Assembly (NCBI GenBank): GCA_947566645.1
Contig: CANOKL010000001.1
Coordinates: forward strand, 62,001-126,000
Origin: an uncultured Lachnospiraceae bacterium
GTDB taxonomy: Bacteria; Bacillota; Clostridia; Lachnospirales; Lachnospiraceae
Reading direction: 5' to 3'
DNA: 64,000 bases
The notes below the pieces were generated by a model that had not been told where the DNA came from, did no database searches, and worked only from the letters and a program-made list of their open reading frames with translations. Shown one piece after another: positions 8,556 to 16,821 of this stretch. Position 1 is the first letter of the stretch, and every line of letters begins with the position of its first letter. Made by a program: the position numbers and the translations under genes.

Positions 8556-9313
8556 GAAAGGTGATTGGTATTGTAGGAGAAGGCCCCACTGATTACATGG
8601 TCATAAGAGAAGTCATTGACCATATCACCGGGGAGGCGAACGAATACAGGAGATTGCAGCCAGAGCCGGATATGACGGGACGGTTCGGAAATGGATGGAA
8701 AGGGGTATGGAGATGGTGCGAGACTAATTCCGGTATATTGGATAAAGTCTTTCATGAGGTTACGCCGCAGCTTGACCTGCTCGTTGTTCAGATGGACGCG
8801 GATGTGTCCAGGAAAGAAAGGGAGGTTCATTGCTTGTGCAAATCTGTAGATTGTGAGGACAGAGCAGCAAGTCATCCACTGAGATGTACAAGATTAATAG
8901 AGGGGGAATGCCCGGTTGTGTTACCCTGTGGGGAGCATGTGCAAAGTTCCAGGGGGTATGAAGAACATTTGGAGAAATTGATAAGAAAATGGCTGGGGAG
9001 ATATGCAGATAACGAAGATATCCTGATTACGATTCCCTGTGATAGTACGGATGCATGGATAGTGGCTGCTTATCAGCATTATGCTAATGTAGAAGAGATT
9101 GAAAATCCCTGGGAGAGTGTGATTGCCAGAAAAAAGGACTATTATGGTATCAGGATACCTGGAAGCAAGAAAAGGACTTCGGTATATAGCCGACTGCTGC
9201 CCAGACTTTGCGAACAGTGGGAAAGTGTGGTGGAACAGTGCTATAGCGCAAGCCGCTTTGATGATAAAGTTAAGAGTATGTTTGGAGTCTTGCCGGGCTT
9301 GACATTAACTTAG
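8552..9313 (+). CDS. TOPRIM/DUF4276-like protein, partner of the ATPase
   Basis: A 253-residue protein. It begins MRKVIGIVGEGPTDYMVIRE, a beta-strand then E-G-x-T-D as in TOPRIM and DUF4276-like proteins. A second acidic motif, QMDADV, lies near residues 80-85, again TOPRIM-like (DxD). IPCDSTDAWIVAAY near residue 165 resembles the conserved (E/D)AW motif of DUF4276-type proteins. Four cysteines (CLCKSVDC.. and ..LRC) in residues ~95-115 could bind a metal. In defence ATPase/TOPRIM pairs this subunit is the effector, usually a nuclease, held in check by the ATPase. That is inference here. The CRISPR leader starts right after its stop. Confidence 0.68.
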   Translation: MRKVIGIVGEGPTDYMVIREVIDHITGEANEYRRLQPEPDMTGRFGNGWKGVWRWCETNSGILDKVFHEVTPQLDLLVVQMDADVSRKEREVHCLCKSVDCEDRAASHPLRCTRLIEGECPVVLPCGEHVQSSRGYEEHLEKLIRKWLGRYADNEDILITIPCDSTDAWIVAAYQHYANVEEIENPWESVIARKKDYYGIRIPGSKKRTSVYSRLLPRLCEQWESVVEQCYSASRFDDKVKSMFGVLPGLTLT

Positions 9314-9445
9314 GGGTATGCAAAGGTGAAAGGGGAATATGCTAGGAACTTAACAGTAGATGGCGCAAGATTATTAGATGTTTTTGGCGAACTTCAGGCA
9401 GGAAACCTTGAATTGGATTAAAGAGTTAAAAAAATGCAGTAAGGG

Positions 9446-9473
9446 TTGAGAATTTTGGCAAGTAGTGTATAAT
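9446..9473 (+). promoter_or_regulatory. promoter in CRISPR leader
   Basis: TTGAGA (9446-9451), 16 bp, then a perfect TATAAT (9468-9473), ~170 bp upstream of the first repeat in an A/T-rich stretch without a gene. It would drive the pre-crRNA rightwards, in agreement with decayed repeats at the right end. Confidence 0.7.
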
Positions 9474-9646
9474 ATAAACAGAGTGTTGGGAGAGGAAAGA
9501 ACAGAGTAATGTAAACGGATATTTTGACTGAAAGAAGAACGAGCCAAAAAAATAGGCCGAAAAAGCAAATTATCAGAATATTCTGTGAATTACTTACAAA
9601 AATGTGTCTTGAAAGCCTTGTAAATAGCGGGTTCCCAAAGGGTACC

Positions 9647-10203
9647 GTAGAAATGAGGAAAGCCCGATTGAGGGCATTGACACAAGTGCTCTTTCAACCG
9701 AATAATACTTTTCGGGTTAGCGTAGAAATGAGGAAAGCCCGATTGAGGGCATTGACACACAACAACATTATTCCCTACATCCTTATTACCACTTGTGTAG
9801 AAATGAGGAAAGCCCGATTGAGGGCATTGACACAGTCGTTTCTGTCGATAAATCATAAGGATTGCGCCGTAGAAATGAGGAAAGCCCGATTGAGGGCATT
9901 GACACATGCGGAAATCAGGGTTAACAGGGCGACTAATACTTTCGTAGAAATGAGGAAAGCCCGATTGAGGGCATTGACACCTCACGCTTCGCGGAGCAGT
10001 ACTTTGTGATAAACTCGTAGAAATGAGGAAAGCCCGATTGAGGGCATTGACACAATGTATTGATCTGCCCCATTACAGTTGCCATGTTCTTTGTAGAATT
10101 GGGGAAAGCCCGATTAAGGGCATTAAACAGATACCTCTGCTGTGTGCTTAGCATTCATTAAAACACGTAGAAAAAAAGAAGCCCGGAGCAGGGCATTGTC
10201 TTT
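9647..10203 (+). CRISPR. CRISPR array, 8 repeats / 7 spacers, no cas genes in window
   Basis: Repeat of 37 bp starting GTAGAAATGAGG, with a central GCCC-GATTGA-GGGC hairpin and ending GGGCATTGACAC. Repeats start at 9647, 9722, 9797, 9869, 9944 and 10017 (identical), then 10093 (several changes) and 10167 (strongly degenerate). The spacers, all different, are 38, 38, 35, 38, 36, 39 and 37 bp. Decay at the right end and a promoter at the left end give plus-strand transcription. The repeat does not look like the common I-C, II-A or VI-D repeats of Lachnospiraceae. Long spacers fit types I-B/III or an unusual class 2 type; the type is not assigned. No cas gene is present within the window on either side. 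Confidence 0.95.
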
Positions 10204-10398
10204 TTGTGCAAATCAGAGCTAGATGGGGGCAGCAGATCCTCATCAAAAGTGTATATTGACTTTACCGGGGGGAACCAGGACAATGTCTGCGGCAGCAGCA
10301 CTGGCAGGTTTCCTTATTGTCATACCGACATTTATTGAGAATAAGTCTTTGGAGGACTCAGAGTATCAAGTGAACCAATTGGAGAGGAAAGGAAAAGT
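10204..10398 (+). other. gap between CRISPR array and sbcD
   Basis: A short frame beginning MSAAAALAGFLIVIPTFIEN runs to the sbcD ribosome-binding site (GGAGAGGAAAGG), but it has no recognisable family. It may be a fragment of a membrane protein. Nothing else is seen. Confidence 0.4.
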
Positions 10399-11556
10399 AT
10401 GAAGTTTTTACACGTAGGAGATTTACACTTAGGAAAGTCACTGAGCAATTTTGATCTGATTGAGGATCAGAGGTATATCCTTGACCAGATTCTTCATATC
10501 GCAGAGGAAGAATCCATAGATGGTGTGCTGATCGCCGGGGATGTTTATGATAAATCCATACCAAGCGAGGCAGCGACGAAGCTTTTGGATTATTTTTTGA
10601 TGAAACTGGCAAAGAAAGAAATAAAAGTATTCATGGTAAGTGGGAACCATGATTCGGATGACCGTCTGAATTATGGAAGCACTCTGTTTGCATCGAATCA
10701 GATCTTTATATCAGCTGTTTTTGACGGAACGCTTCACAAGCAGAGCTTTGCTGACGGAGATACAGAGATTGATATATACATGCTTCCGTTTGTGAAAGCT
10801 TCTCAGGTAAGGCACTATTTCCCGGAGGAGGATATAGAGAGTTATGAAGATGCTGTCCGGACCATTATAAGAAACACGCCTATAGACAAAAAGAATAAAA
10901 ATATCCTGGTGGCACATCAATTTGTTTCGGGGAAGGGAGAGGATCCCGCACTTGCAGGGTCTGAAGGCATTGGGACACAGAGTGTGGGGATGGTTGAAAA
11001 GATTGGATATGACTGCTTTGATGACTTTGACTATGTGGCATTAGGCCATATTCATTCTCCTCAGAGAGTTGGAAGAGATGAGGTCCGGTATTCCGGTTCT
11101 CCTCTTAAATATTCTCTTAACGAAGCGAAGAATGAGAAGTCGGTTCCTCTTATTACGGTATCAGCGGAGGAAAGGATTAAGACCGAGCTGGTTCCTTTAA
11201 AGCCCCTGAGGGATATGAGACATATAAAGGGGATGATGAAGGAACTGTTGGACCAGAAGAATGTAAAAGCACCAGAGGATTTCATTTATGCAACATTGAC
11301 GGATGAGGATATGATCAATGATGTCATGGGAGTATTCCAACAGATATATCCGAATACTGTCCGGATTGACTACGACAATTCACATACAAGAGAGATTGAG
11401 CAGGTAGACATCAGCAGAATTGCCGAAAACAAATCATTTCCGGAGTTAATTGGAGATTTTTACAGGCTGATGTATGGCTGTGAGATTTCAGAAGAAGAAA
11501 TGGATGTAATGAGGGCAGCAGCACGAGAGGCAGGTGTTATAAATGAAGCCGGTTAA
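10399..11556 (+). CDS. sbcD: exonuclease subunit SbcD (Mre11-like)
   Basis: A 385-residue metallophosphoesterase, the nuclease subunit of SbcCD, which cuts DNA hairpins, cruciforms and protein-blocked ends. The Mre11/SbcD motifs are present in order: GDLHLGKSLSNFDL (I, from residue 7), GDVYDKSIPS (II), SGNHDSDDRLNYG (III), VAHQF (IV) and ALGHIHSPQRVG (V, with the GHxH). The length matches the family (~380-400). Its last 14 bp overlap sbcC, indicating translational coupling. A complex that cleaves long palindromes is of interest beside the many palindromic elements in this window. Confidence 0.95.
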   Translation: MKFLHVGDLHLGKSLSNFDLIEDQRYILDQILHIAEEESIDGVLIAGDVYDKSIPSEAATKLLDYFLMKLAKKEIKVFMVSGNHDSDDRLNYGSTLFASNQIFISAVFDGTLHKQSFADGDTEIDIYMLPFVKASQVRHYFPEEDIESYEDAVRTIIRNTPIDKKNKNILVAHQFVSGKGEDPALAGSEGIGTQSVGMVEKIGYDCFDDFDYVALGHIHSPQRVGRDEVRYSGSPLKYSLNEAKNEKSVPLITVSAEERIKTELVPLKPLRDMRHIKGMMKELLDQKNVKAPEDFIYATLTDEDMINDVMGVFQQIYPNTVRIDYDNSHTREIEQVDISRIAENKSFPELIGDFYRLMYGCEISEEEMDVMRAAAREAGVINEAG

Positions 11557-14500
11557 ACTGATCATAAGCGCATTTGGCCCCTATGCGGAGAAGCTTCCGG
11601 AGATCGAGTTTGATGCCTTTGAAGAAAAGGGGCTGTTTCTGATATCCGGGGATACTGGAGCGGGGAAAACTACCATATTTGATGCTATATGTTTTGCATT
11701 ATATGGAACGACTAGTGGAACGTACAGGGATAAGAATAACTTAAGAAGCGAGTACGCCGGTGATTCTGCCCAGAGTTACGTGGACTTTTATTTTTCACAT
11801 CAGGGGCGTGAATTCCATGTCTGGAGACAGCCACCCTATGAAAGAAAAAAGCAGCGTGGTACAGGTGTGATATTGGAGAAAGAAAAGGCGGTTTTTTATG
11901 AGGAAGGGCAGGCGCCAGTCGAGGGTCTGACTCAGGTTAATAGGGCTGTAAAGGAGCTGTTGCATATCGACCAGAAGCAGTTTAAACAGATTGTAATGAT
12001 CGCGCAAGGGGAATTCTGGGATTTACTGAATGCCAAAACAGATCATAGAACAGAGATACTGCGTACCATATTTTCAACGAGCGGATACAAAAACATAGAA
12101 TACAGGCTGAAGGACCGGATGGATGCAAGCTATAAGATGCAAGTAAATGCGGAGAACAGTATTATTCAGCATTTTGAGGATGTGTCGGCAAATGAGGAGG
12201 ATGAGCTTTCCGGCAGACTGGAGGAGCTTAGGAGCAGGGCTGTAAGTTCCCGGAGCGCATGGAATTTAGACGAAATCCTGGACGTAACGGAGCGTCTGAT
12301 TCTGTCAGACAGAGAACGATCAAAGCACATGAAAGCCGGTCTGAAACAAGCAGAGGAGGAGCTAAAGAAGAATAATGAAAAACTTGCGCTGGCTAAGACC
12401 AATAACAGCTTTATCGAGAAAAGAAACAAACTGGCAAAGGAAAAAGAAGAGCTTGAAAAAAGAAAAGCGGAAATGGATGGACGAATCCTGCTTCTAGACA
12501 AACAAAAGAAAGCCACCCGTAATGTGAATCCATCTTATATTGTGTGGAAGAAAAAGTGTGATGAGGTATCCATGACCAGAAATCACATGAAAACAGCAGA
12601 ATCCAGTCTGGAGGCAGCGAAGGCAGATGTAAAGTTGGCGAAAGACGCGCTTGACGGCGCCAAAAATCTGGAGCCGGAGGCTGACAGATTAAAGCAGGTG
12701 ATAAGCAGGATTGATGATGAGGAACAGAAATATCAGCAAAAGGAAAAACTTGAAGCAAAGCTGAAAGAACTTGCAGAGCTCGACAAAAAGATCAGCGCAG
12801 AAGAGGCAGATTTAATAAAAAATGAGAAAGCCCTTAAGGAGAAGATAAAATCCTTGAATAAGACAGTTAAGGAATTAAGGGATAAACCAGCTGAACTGAT
12901 AGAAGCAAAAAATCAGAGTGAAAAGCTGACAGAGCTTATGGCGGCTTTGGATACGATCATAGACAGACAGATTCCAGAAAGGGAAAAAAGGAAAAAGTCG
13001 CTTTCAAAAAAACAGAAATCATTTTTAGATGCCCGTGACAAATATAAAGAAGCCAGCAGCAGGAGAGAAGAGGCCGAGCATATGCTTGAAGACAGCAGAG
13101 CCGGCATTTTGGCGGAAAAACTTGTAGAAGGTGAGAAATGCCCGGTGTGTGGTTCCATGCATCATCCGGAACCGGCTAAGCGGAGAGAGACTTCGATTAC
13201 AGAAGATGATTTCAAAAAGCTTCAGGAAGAAGAGGATAAGCTTCAGGAGAAAAAGAATCATGCAAATACGGAAGCGCAGATCGCAAAGACATCGCTGGAG
13301 GAATTCGAGAGGCAGCTTGGGACAACCATATTGGACTGCATGAAAAGCCCGCTTCTGGATATGGGCAGGGAGGAAGAATCTCTTGAAGAACTGATCAGGG
13401 CAGTAAAGGAAGCAAAAACGCAGGCTGAGACAATGTCAGAGGAGCACCATGAAAAATTGATTTCCCTTAACAGAGATTGCGAGAAGCTTAAGAAAGCTGA
13501 AAAAGACCTTGAGACTGCACAGGGAAATGAAACAGAGAAGCTCATTTCAAAAAAAGAGGAACTTGTCCAAAACAGACAAAAGATGAAACAGGAACTGACG
13601 GAAACGCAGGCCATATTAGGGACATTTGAAAAACTGAGCTTTCCGGACTGGAAAACGGCAAAAAAAGAGAGAAGACAGGCAGAGACGAAGAAAAACAAGA
13701 TATTAGAGGATATCACAAAGGCAGAGGAGGAAAAGAAAAAAGCGGATAACAATGTTACCGCTGCCGCGTCAGAGTGTAAGACGCTGAATGGCAGTCTGAA
13801 CCAGCAGGAAAAGGATGAAGAAGAATTAAAAAAGAAGCTGGATAAAGAAATTAGTGCAAATGGATTCTCTTCTGTGGAGGAAATGAGGACATACGTTGTG
13901 AAGGAAGATGATATCACATTGTCAGATCAAGTGATTCATGAATATGGTCAGGCTGTTGCAACGAATAAGAAACAGCTCTCAGATGCCGAGCTAGATGCAA
14001 AAGGGAAAAAAGTGATAGAGATTGAGGCATTAAAGGCAGTATGTGCTGAGCAGAGTGCAAATGTAGATCAACTCAGGAAGAACTATCACAATAGCGAAAA
14101 CAGAATACGTACAAATGAAGAGAAACAGAAGAGCATCCTTGACAGGAGAGAGGAATTAGAAAAGGCACGCAAAGAGAATGCAATCTGTCAGCGGCTCTAT
14201 CATCTGGTCAAAGGCACAACCGGAAACGGAAAGATCACACTGGAGCAGTACATACAGGCAGCCGGATTTGACGGGATTATCGCTGCAGCAAACAGGCGGC
14301 TGCTGCCCATGAGCGGCGGACAATATGAACTGTACCGCCAGGAAGATTCTCCAGGTAAGAAAAGCAATAATTTCCTTGACCTTGAAGTGTTGGACAACTA
14401 CACAGGACACAGAAGGCCAGTGGGAAATCTTTCCGGCGGAGAAAGCTTTAAGGCATCACTGAGCCTCGCTCTGGGGTTATCGGATACCGTATCGTCCAAT

Positions 14501-14719
14501 CTAGGCGGTGTGCAGATGGATGCACTCTTTGTGGATGAAGGCTTTGGAACATTAGACCGGAAATCAATAGACAGTGCGATGGAAATATTAATAAACCTGA
14601 CCGGAAGCAGCAAGCTGGTGGGAATTATCAGCCACAGGGAGGAACTTATAGAAAATATACCGCAGCAGATCAGGGTTAAAAAGACAAAAGATGGCAGCCA
14701 GATCACCATTGAACGTTAG
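11543..14719 (+). CDS. sbcC: ATPase subunit SbcC (Rad50-like)
   Basis: A 1058-residue SMC-like ATPase partner of SbcD. Walker A GDTGAGKTTIF lies near residue 36. Two very long coiled-coil arms are separated by a zinc hook, CPVCGSMHHP (from residue 533). The signature NLSGGESFKASLSLALGLSD and Walker B MDALFVDEGFGTLD are near the C-terminus, with the switch His in GIISHREE. ATG at 11543 lies inside the end of sbcD. Its stop codon TAG (14717-14719) shares its last base with palindromic element copy 2, so that element was placed exactly at the gene end. Confidence 0.95.
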   Translation: MKPVKLIISAFGPYAEKLPEIEFDAFEEKGLFLISGDTGAGKTTIFDAICFALYGTTSGTYRDKNNLRSEYAGDSAQSYVDFYFSHQGREFHVWRQPPYERKKQRGTGVILEKEKAVFYEEGQAPVEGLTQVNRAVKELLHIDQKQFKQIVMIAQGEFWDLLNAKTDHRTEILRTIFSTSGYKNIEYRLKDRMDASYKMQVNAENSIIQHFEDVSANEEDELSGRLEELRSRAVSSRSAWNLDEILDVTERLILSDRERSKHMKAGLKQAEEELKKNNEKLALAKTNNSFIEKRNKLAKEKEELEKRKAEMDGRILLLDKQKKATRNVNPSYIVWKKKCDEVSMTRNHMKTAESSLEAAKADVKLAKDALDGAKNLEPEADRLKQVISRIDDEEQKYQQKEKLEAKLKELAELDKKISAEEADLIKNEKALKEKIKSLNKTVKELRDKPAELIEAKNQSEKLTELMAALDTIIDRQIPEREKRKKSLSKKQKSFLDARDKYKEASSRREEAEHMLEDSRAGILAEKLVEGEKCPVCGSMHHPEPAKRRETSITEDDFKKLQEEEDKLQEKKNHANTEAQIAKTSLEEFERQLGTTILDCMKSPLLDMGREEESLEELIRAVKEAKTQAETMSEEHHEKLISLNRDCEKLKKAEKDLETAQGNETEKLISKKEELVQNRQKMKQELTETQAILGTFEKLSFPDWKTAKKERRQAETKKNKILEDITKAEEEKKKADNNVTAAASECKTLNGSLNQQEKDEEELKKKLDKEISANGFSSVEEMRTYVVKEDDITLSDQVIHEYGQAVATNKKQLSDAELDAKGKKVIEIEALKAVCAEQSANVDQLRKNYHNSENRIRTNEEKQKSILDRREELEKARKENAICQRLYHLVKGTTGNGKITLEQYIQAAGFDGIIAAANRRLLPMSGGQYELYRQEDSPGKKSNNFLDLEVLDNYTGHRRPVGNLSGGESFKASLSLALGLSDTVSSNLGGVQMDALFVDEGFGTLDRKSIDSAMEILINLTGSSKLVGIISHREELIENIPQQIRVKKTKDGSQITIER

Positions 14720-14752
14720 GGGACGGGGTATTTTTAAAAATACCCCGTCCCC
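14719..14752. repeat. dispersed palindromic element, copy 2
   Basis: A perfect 34-bp palindrome: arm GGGGACGGGGTATTTTT and its exact complement. It begins at the last base of the sbcC stop codon. The GTATTTTT variant (instead of GCATTTTT) is mirrored in both arms, showing compensatory change. Confidence 0.92.
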
Positions 14753-14822
14753 GATGGGACTAAATCAAACTCCCGGAACATATAATACAGGTAAAAGTAT
14801 AGGTTCTGGGGTTTTTAGATTT

Positions 14823-15596
14823 ATGAAGGAAGAAACGAAACGCAGATGGAGAAATCGCGGAATTTTGGTACTTACACTTATGGTGGCCCTTGCAGGTTCA
14901 TATAAGTATGTGGAAAGCTATGTCTCTGTCTCCAGTAATGTAAACGGGAGAGAGCTTCCTATTTATTCTGTGGATACAGAAGAAAAGAAGGTGGCTCTCT
15001 CTTTTGATGCGGCCTGGGGAAACGAGGACACACAGAAGATTCTTGATATTTTGAAAAAGAATGATGTGCATGTCACCTTTTTCATGACCGGAGGCTGGGT
15101 AGAAAGCTATCCGGATGATGTAAAAGCGATTCAGAAGGCAGGCCATGACCTGGGAAACCACAGTGAGAATCACAAAAATATGTCCCAGCTCTCAGATGAT
15201 GAAAAAACAAAGGAACTTCTCAGTGTCCATGAGAAGGTGAAGAAGCTGACCGGAGTGGATATGGAGCTCTTCCGCCCGCCTTACGGAGATTATGATGACC
15301 AGGTGGTTCTGAATGCGAAGGGAAACGGGTATTATACAATCCAGTGGAGTGTGGACAGTTTAGACTGGAAGGACTACGGTGCAGACAGCATCATTGACAC
15401 AGTCCTGAATCACGAAGCGCTGGAAAACGGCTCGATCATCCTCTGCCATAACGGTGCAAAGTACACGGCAGAAGCCCTGGATGCTCTGATTAAAGGGCTT
15501 AAGGAAAGGGGCTATGAGATTGTCCCCATATCGGAGCTGATCTATAAAAAGGACTACCACATGGACGTAACCGGAAAGCAGATTAAAGACTCTTAA
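14823..15596 (+). CDS. polysaccharide deacetylase (CE4), membrane-anchored, PdaB-like
   Basis: About 257 residues from the ATG at 14823; the longer frame runs back through the palindrome and is not credible. An N-terminal membrane anchor (ILVLTLMVALAGSYKYV, ~residues 14-30) is followed by a NodB/CE4 domain with SFDAAWG (motif 1, second Asp replaced by Ala), GNHSENH (motif 2, zinc His), RPPYGDYD (motif 3), SVDSLDWKDY (motif 4) and ILCHN (motif 5). CE4 enzymes deacetylate peptidoglycan or chitin-like sugars at the cell surface. The DA form of motif 1 and the single TM resemble sporulation-linked PdaB-type proteins. The ribosome-binding site is weak, so the exact start is less sure. Confidence 0.85.
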   Translation: MKEETKRRWRNRGILVLTLMVALAGSYKYVESYVSVSSNVNGRELPIYSVDTEEKKVALSFDAAWGNEDTQKILDILKKNDVHVTFFMTGGWVESYPDDVKAIQKAGHDLGNHSENHKNMSQLSDDEKTKELLSVHEKVKKLTGVDMELFRPPYGDYDDQVVLNAKGNGYYTIQWSVDSLDWKDYGADSIIDTVLNHEALENGSIILCHNGAKYTAEALDALIKGLKERGYEIVPISELIYKKDYHMDVTGKQIKDS

Positions 15597-15877
15597 GCTT
15601 TCTGATTCCCAGGAATTACCTGGGCAGAAAACCGGCACAATATGACGCGGGAATGCCTTGAGGCGAGTGCTTTCTTAGAATTGTCAGAAAAGTGAAGGAT
15701 TTGGAAGGCAAAAGTTTTTCATATTTCTTCAGTAATAGTATGCTATAATAAAAAGGCTTATATATATTTGTGAGGGAACCATCACTTTATCGGCTCAGAT
15801 GCCGTGCAGCGGGGCACACGGCCCCGTGGACAGTAAGGAACTGTGCAAGAATATACAGGCAGGAAGAAGAGGAGCAT
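15597..15877 (+). promoter_or_regulatory. promoter and structured leader before TM1266-like gene
   Basis: A TATAAT box lies at 15744-15749, preceded by a poor -35 region. The following ~125-nt leader can form a GCCGTG/CACGGC hairpin (15801-15822) with an alternative GGGGC/GCCCC pairing. No known riboswitch consensus is satisfied. No gene is seen in this 281-bp stretch. Confidence 0.4.
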
Positions 15878-16123
15878 ATGGAGAGCAGGGTTTCAGTAAT
15901 CAGCATTATTGTAAAGGATGAGGAATCAGCCGCGGCAGTGAATGATATTCTGCACGAATACCGGCAGTATATCATTGGGCGCATGGGCATCCCCTACAGG
16001 GAGAGAAAGGTATCCATCATCAGCGTGGTGATGGATGCACCCGGGACGGCAGTGAGCGCCTTATCAGGGAAGCTGGGAATGCTGAAAGGAGTCAGCGCAA
16101 AGACCCTGACAGCAAAATTATAA
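15878..16123 (+). CDS. TM1266-family (iron-only hydrogenase system) putative regulator
   Basis: An 81-residue ACT-like protein from the ATG at 15878, behind GAAGAGGAGC. It begins MESRVSVISIIVKDEESAAA, with GIPYRERKVSIISVVMDAP as the second beta-alpha-beta part. This matches small TM1266-type proteins that accompany [FeFe]-hydrogenase maturation genes and are thought to be regulators. Here it precedes ferredoxin-linked oxidoreductase genes, which fits redox control of ferredoxin metabolism. No DNA-binding domain is seen, so the mechanism is unknown. Confidence 0.75.
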   Translation: MESRVSVISIIVKDEESAAAVNDILHEYRQYIIGRMGIPYRERKVSIISVVMDAPGTAVSALSGKLGMLKGVSAKTLTAKL

Positions 16124-16130
16124 GACTGCA

Positions 16131-16220
16131 GAGAACAGCAGGACAGAGACAGAACGAGTAAGATCATGACAGAGAACAGCAGGACAGAGACAGAACAAGT
16201 AAGATCATGACAGAGAACAG
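16131..16220 (+). repeat. 41-bp tandem duplication
   Basis: Copies of GAGAACAGCAGGACAGAGAC.. start at 16131, 16172 and 16213 (the last partial), with a period of 41 bp and one base difference between the first two. They fill the gap between the TM1266-like gene and porG and have no coding role. Confidence 0.9.
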
Positions 16221-16248
16221 CAGGCAACTGCAGAAAGGAAGAAAGAAC

Positions 16249-16821
16249 ATGAGTAACTTAACAGAGATCAGATGGCATGGCCGGGGAGGCCAGGGTGCCA
16301 AGACGGCTGCGCTGCTTCTGGCGGACGTGGCTTTTCAGACAGGCAAATATGTACAGGGCTTTCCAGAGTATGGCCCGGAGCGTATGGGTGCGCCGATTAC
16401 AGCGTATAACCGCATCAGTGATACCGTAATCCGGGCGCACTCGAACATTTATGACCCGGAATATGTAGTGGTAGTTGACGAGTCCCTGCTGGAGGCAGTT
16501 GACGTAACAGGAGGACTTAAGAAGGAAGGCGCGATTCTGGTTAATACCTACCGCAGCAAGGAGGAGATCATTCCACATCTAAAAGGATATGAGGGGAAGG
16601 TTTACACCATTGATGCACATAAGGTGTCCATGGCGACCATGGGAAGATATTTCCCCAACACTCCTCTCCTTGCCGCGATCGTAAAAGTGGCAGGGCTCAT
16701 GGATCAGGAGACGTTCCTTCGGGAGATGCGCGCATCCTTCTCACACAAATTTGCCAGCAAGCCGGAGGTCATTGACGGCAACATGGCGGCACTTGAGATG
16801 GCATTTAAGGAGGTACAGTGA
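16249..16821 (+). CDS. porG: 2-oxoacid:ferredoxin oxidoreductase gamma subunit
   Basis: 190 residues from the ATG at 16249 (behind AAAGGAAGAAAGAAC). It begins MSNLTEIRWHGRGGQGAKTA, the classic gamma-subunit GRGGQG motif, followed by GFPEYGPERMGAPITAYNRI. The subunit is part of the four-subunit pyruvate/2-oxoacid oxidoreductase, which oxidatively decarboxylates 2-oxoacids to acyl-CoA, reducing ferredoxin. Its end overlaps the start of the delta subunit gene (TGATG). Pyruvate is the likeliest substrate by analogy, but 2-oxoisovalerate or other oxoacids cannot be excluded. Confidence 0.9.
   Translation: MSNLTEIRWHGRGGQGAKTAALLLADVAFQTGKYVQGFPEYGPERMGAPITAYNRISDTVIRAHSNIYDPEYVVVVDESLLEAVDVTGGLKKEGAILVNTYRSKEEIIPHLKGYEGKVYTIDAHKVSMATMGRYFPNTPLLAAIVKVAGLMDQETFLREMRASFSHKFASKPEVIDGNMAALEMAFKEVQ

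Noticed and set aside
7380..9313. Calling the ATPase/TOPRIM pair PARIS or Gabija
   Set aside because: The partner looks DUF4276-like, not DUF4435, and there is no UvrD-like helicase; naming would overstate the evidence.
9524..10009. A 161-codon frame and several minus-strand frames with repeated VEMRKARLRALT or CQCPQSGFPHFY peptides
   Set aside because: They only read through the CRISPR repeats. Most repeat periods here (75, 75, 72, 75) happen to be multiples of three, which keeps one frame open.
9446..10203. Assigning the CRISPR array to a type such as V or VI
   Set aside because: No cas gene in the window, and the repeat does not match a consensus I can name with certainty.
12166..13917. 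Ser/Phe-rich minus-strand frames under sbcC
   Set aside because: Same shadow effect of the SbcC coiled coil.
14691..14822. Longer start of the polysaccharide deacetylase
   Set aside because: The extra codons run through the palindrome and the end of sbcC, without a ribosome-binding site; ATG 14823 fits the signal anchor.
15750..15877. Cobalamin riboswitch in front of the TM1266-like gene
   Set aside because: Some resemblance (AGGGAA, CACGGCCCCGTGGACAGTAAGG), but the B12 box and core order are not satisfied and the downstream genes do not fit.
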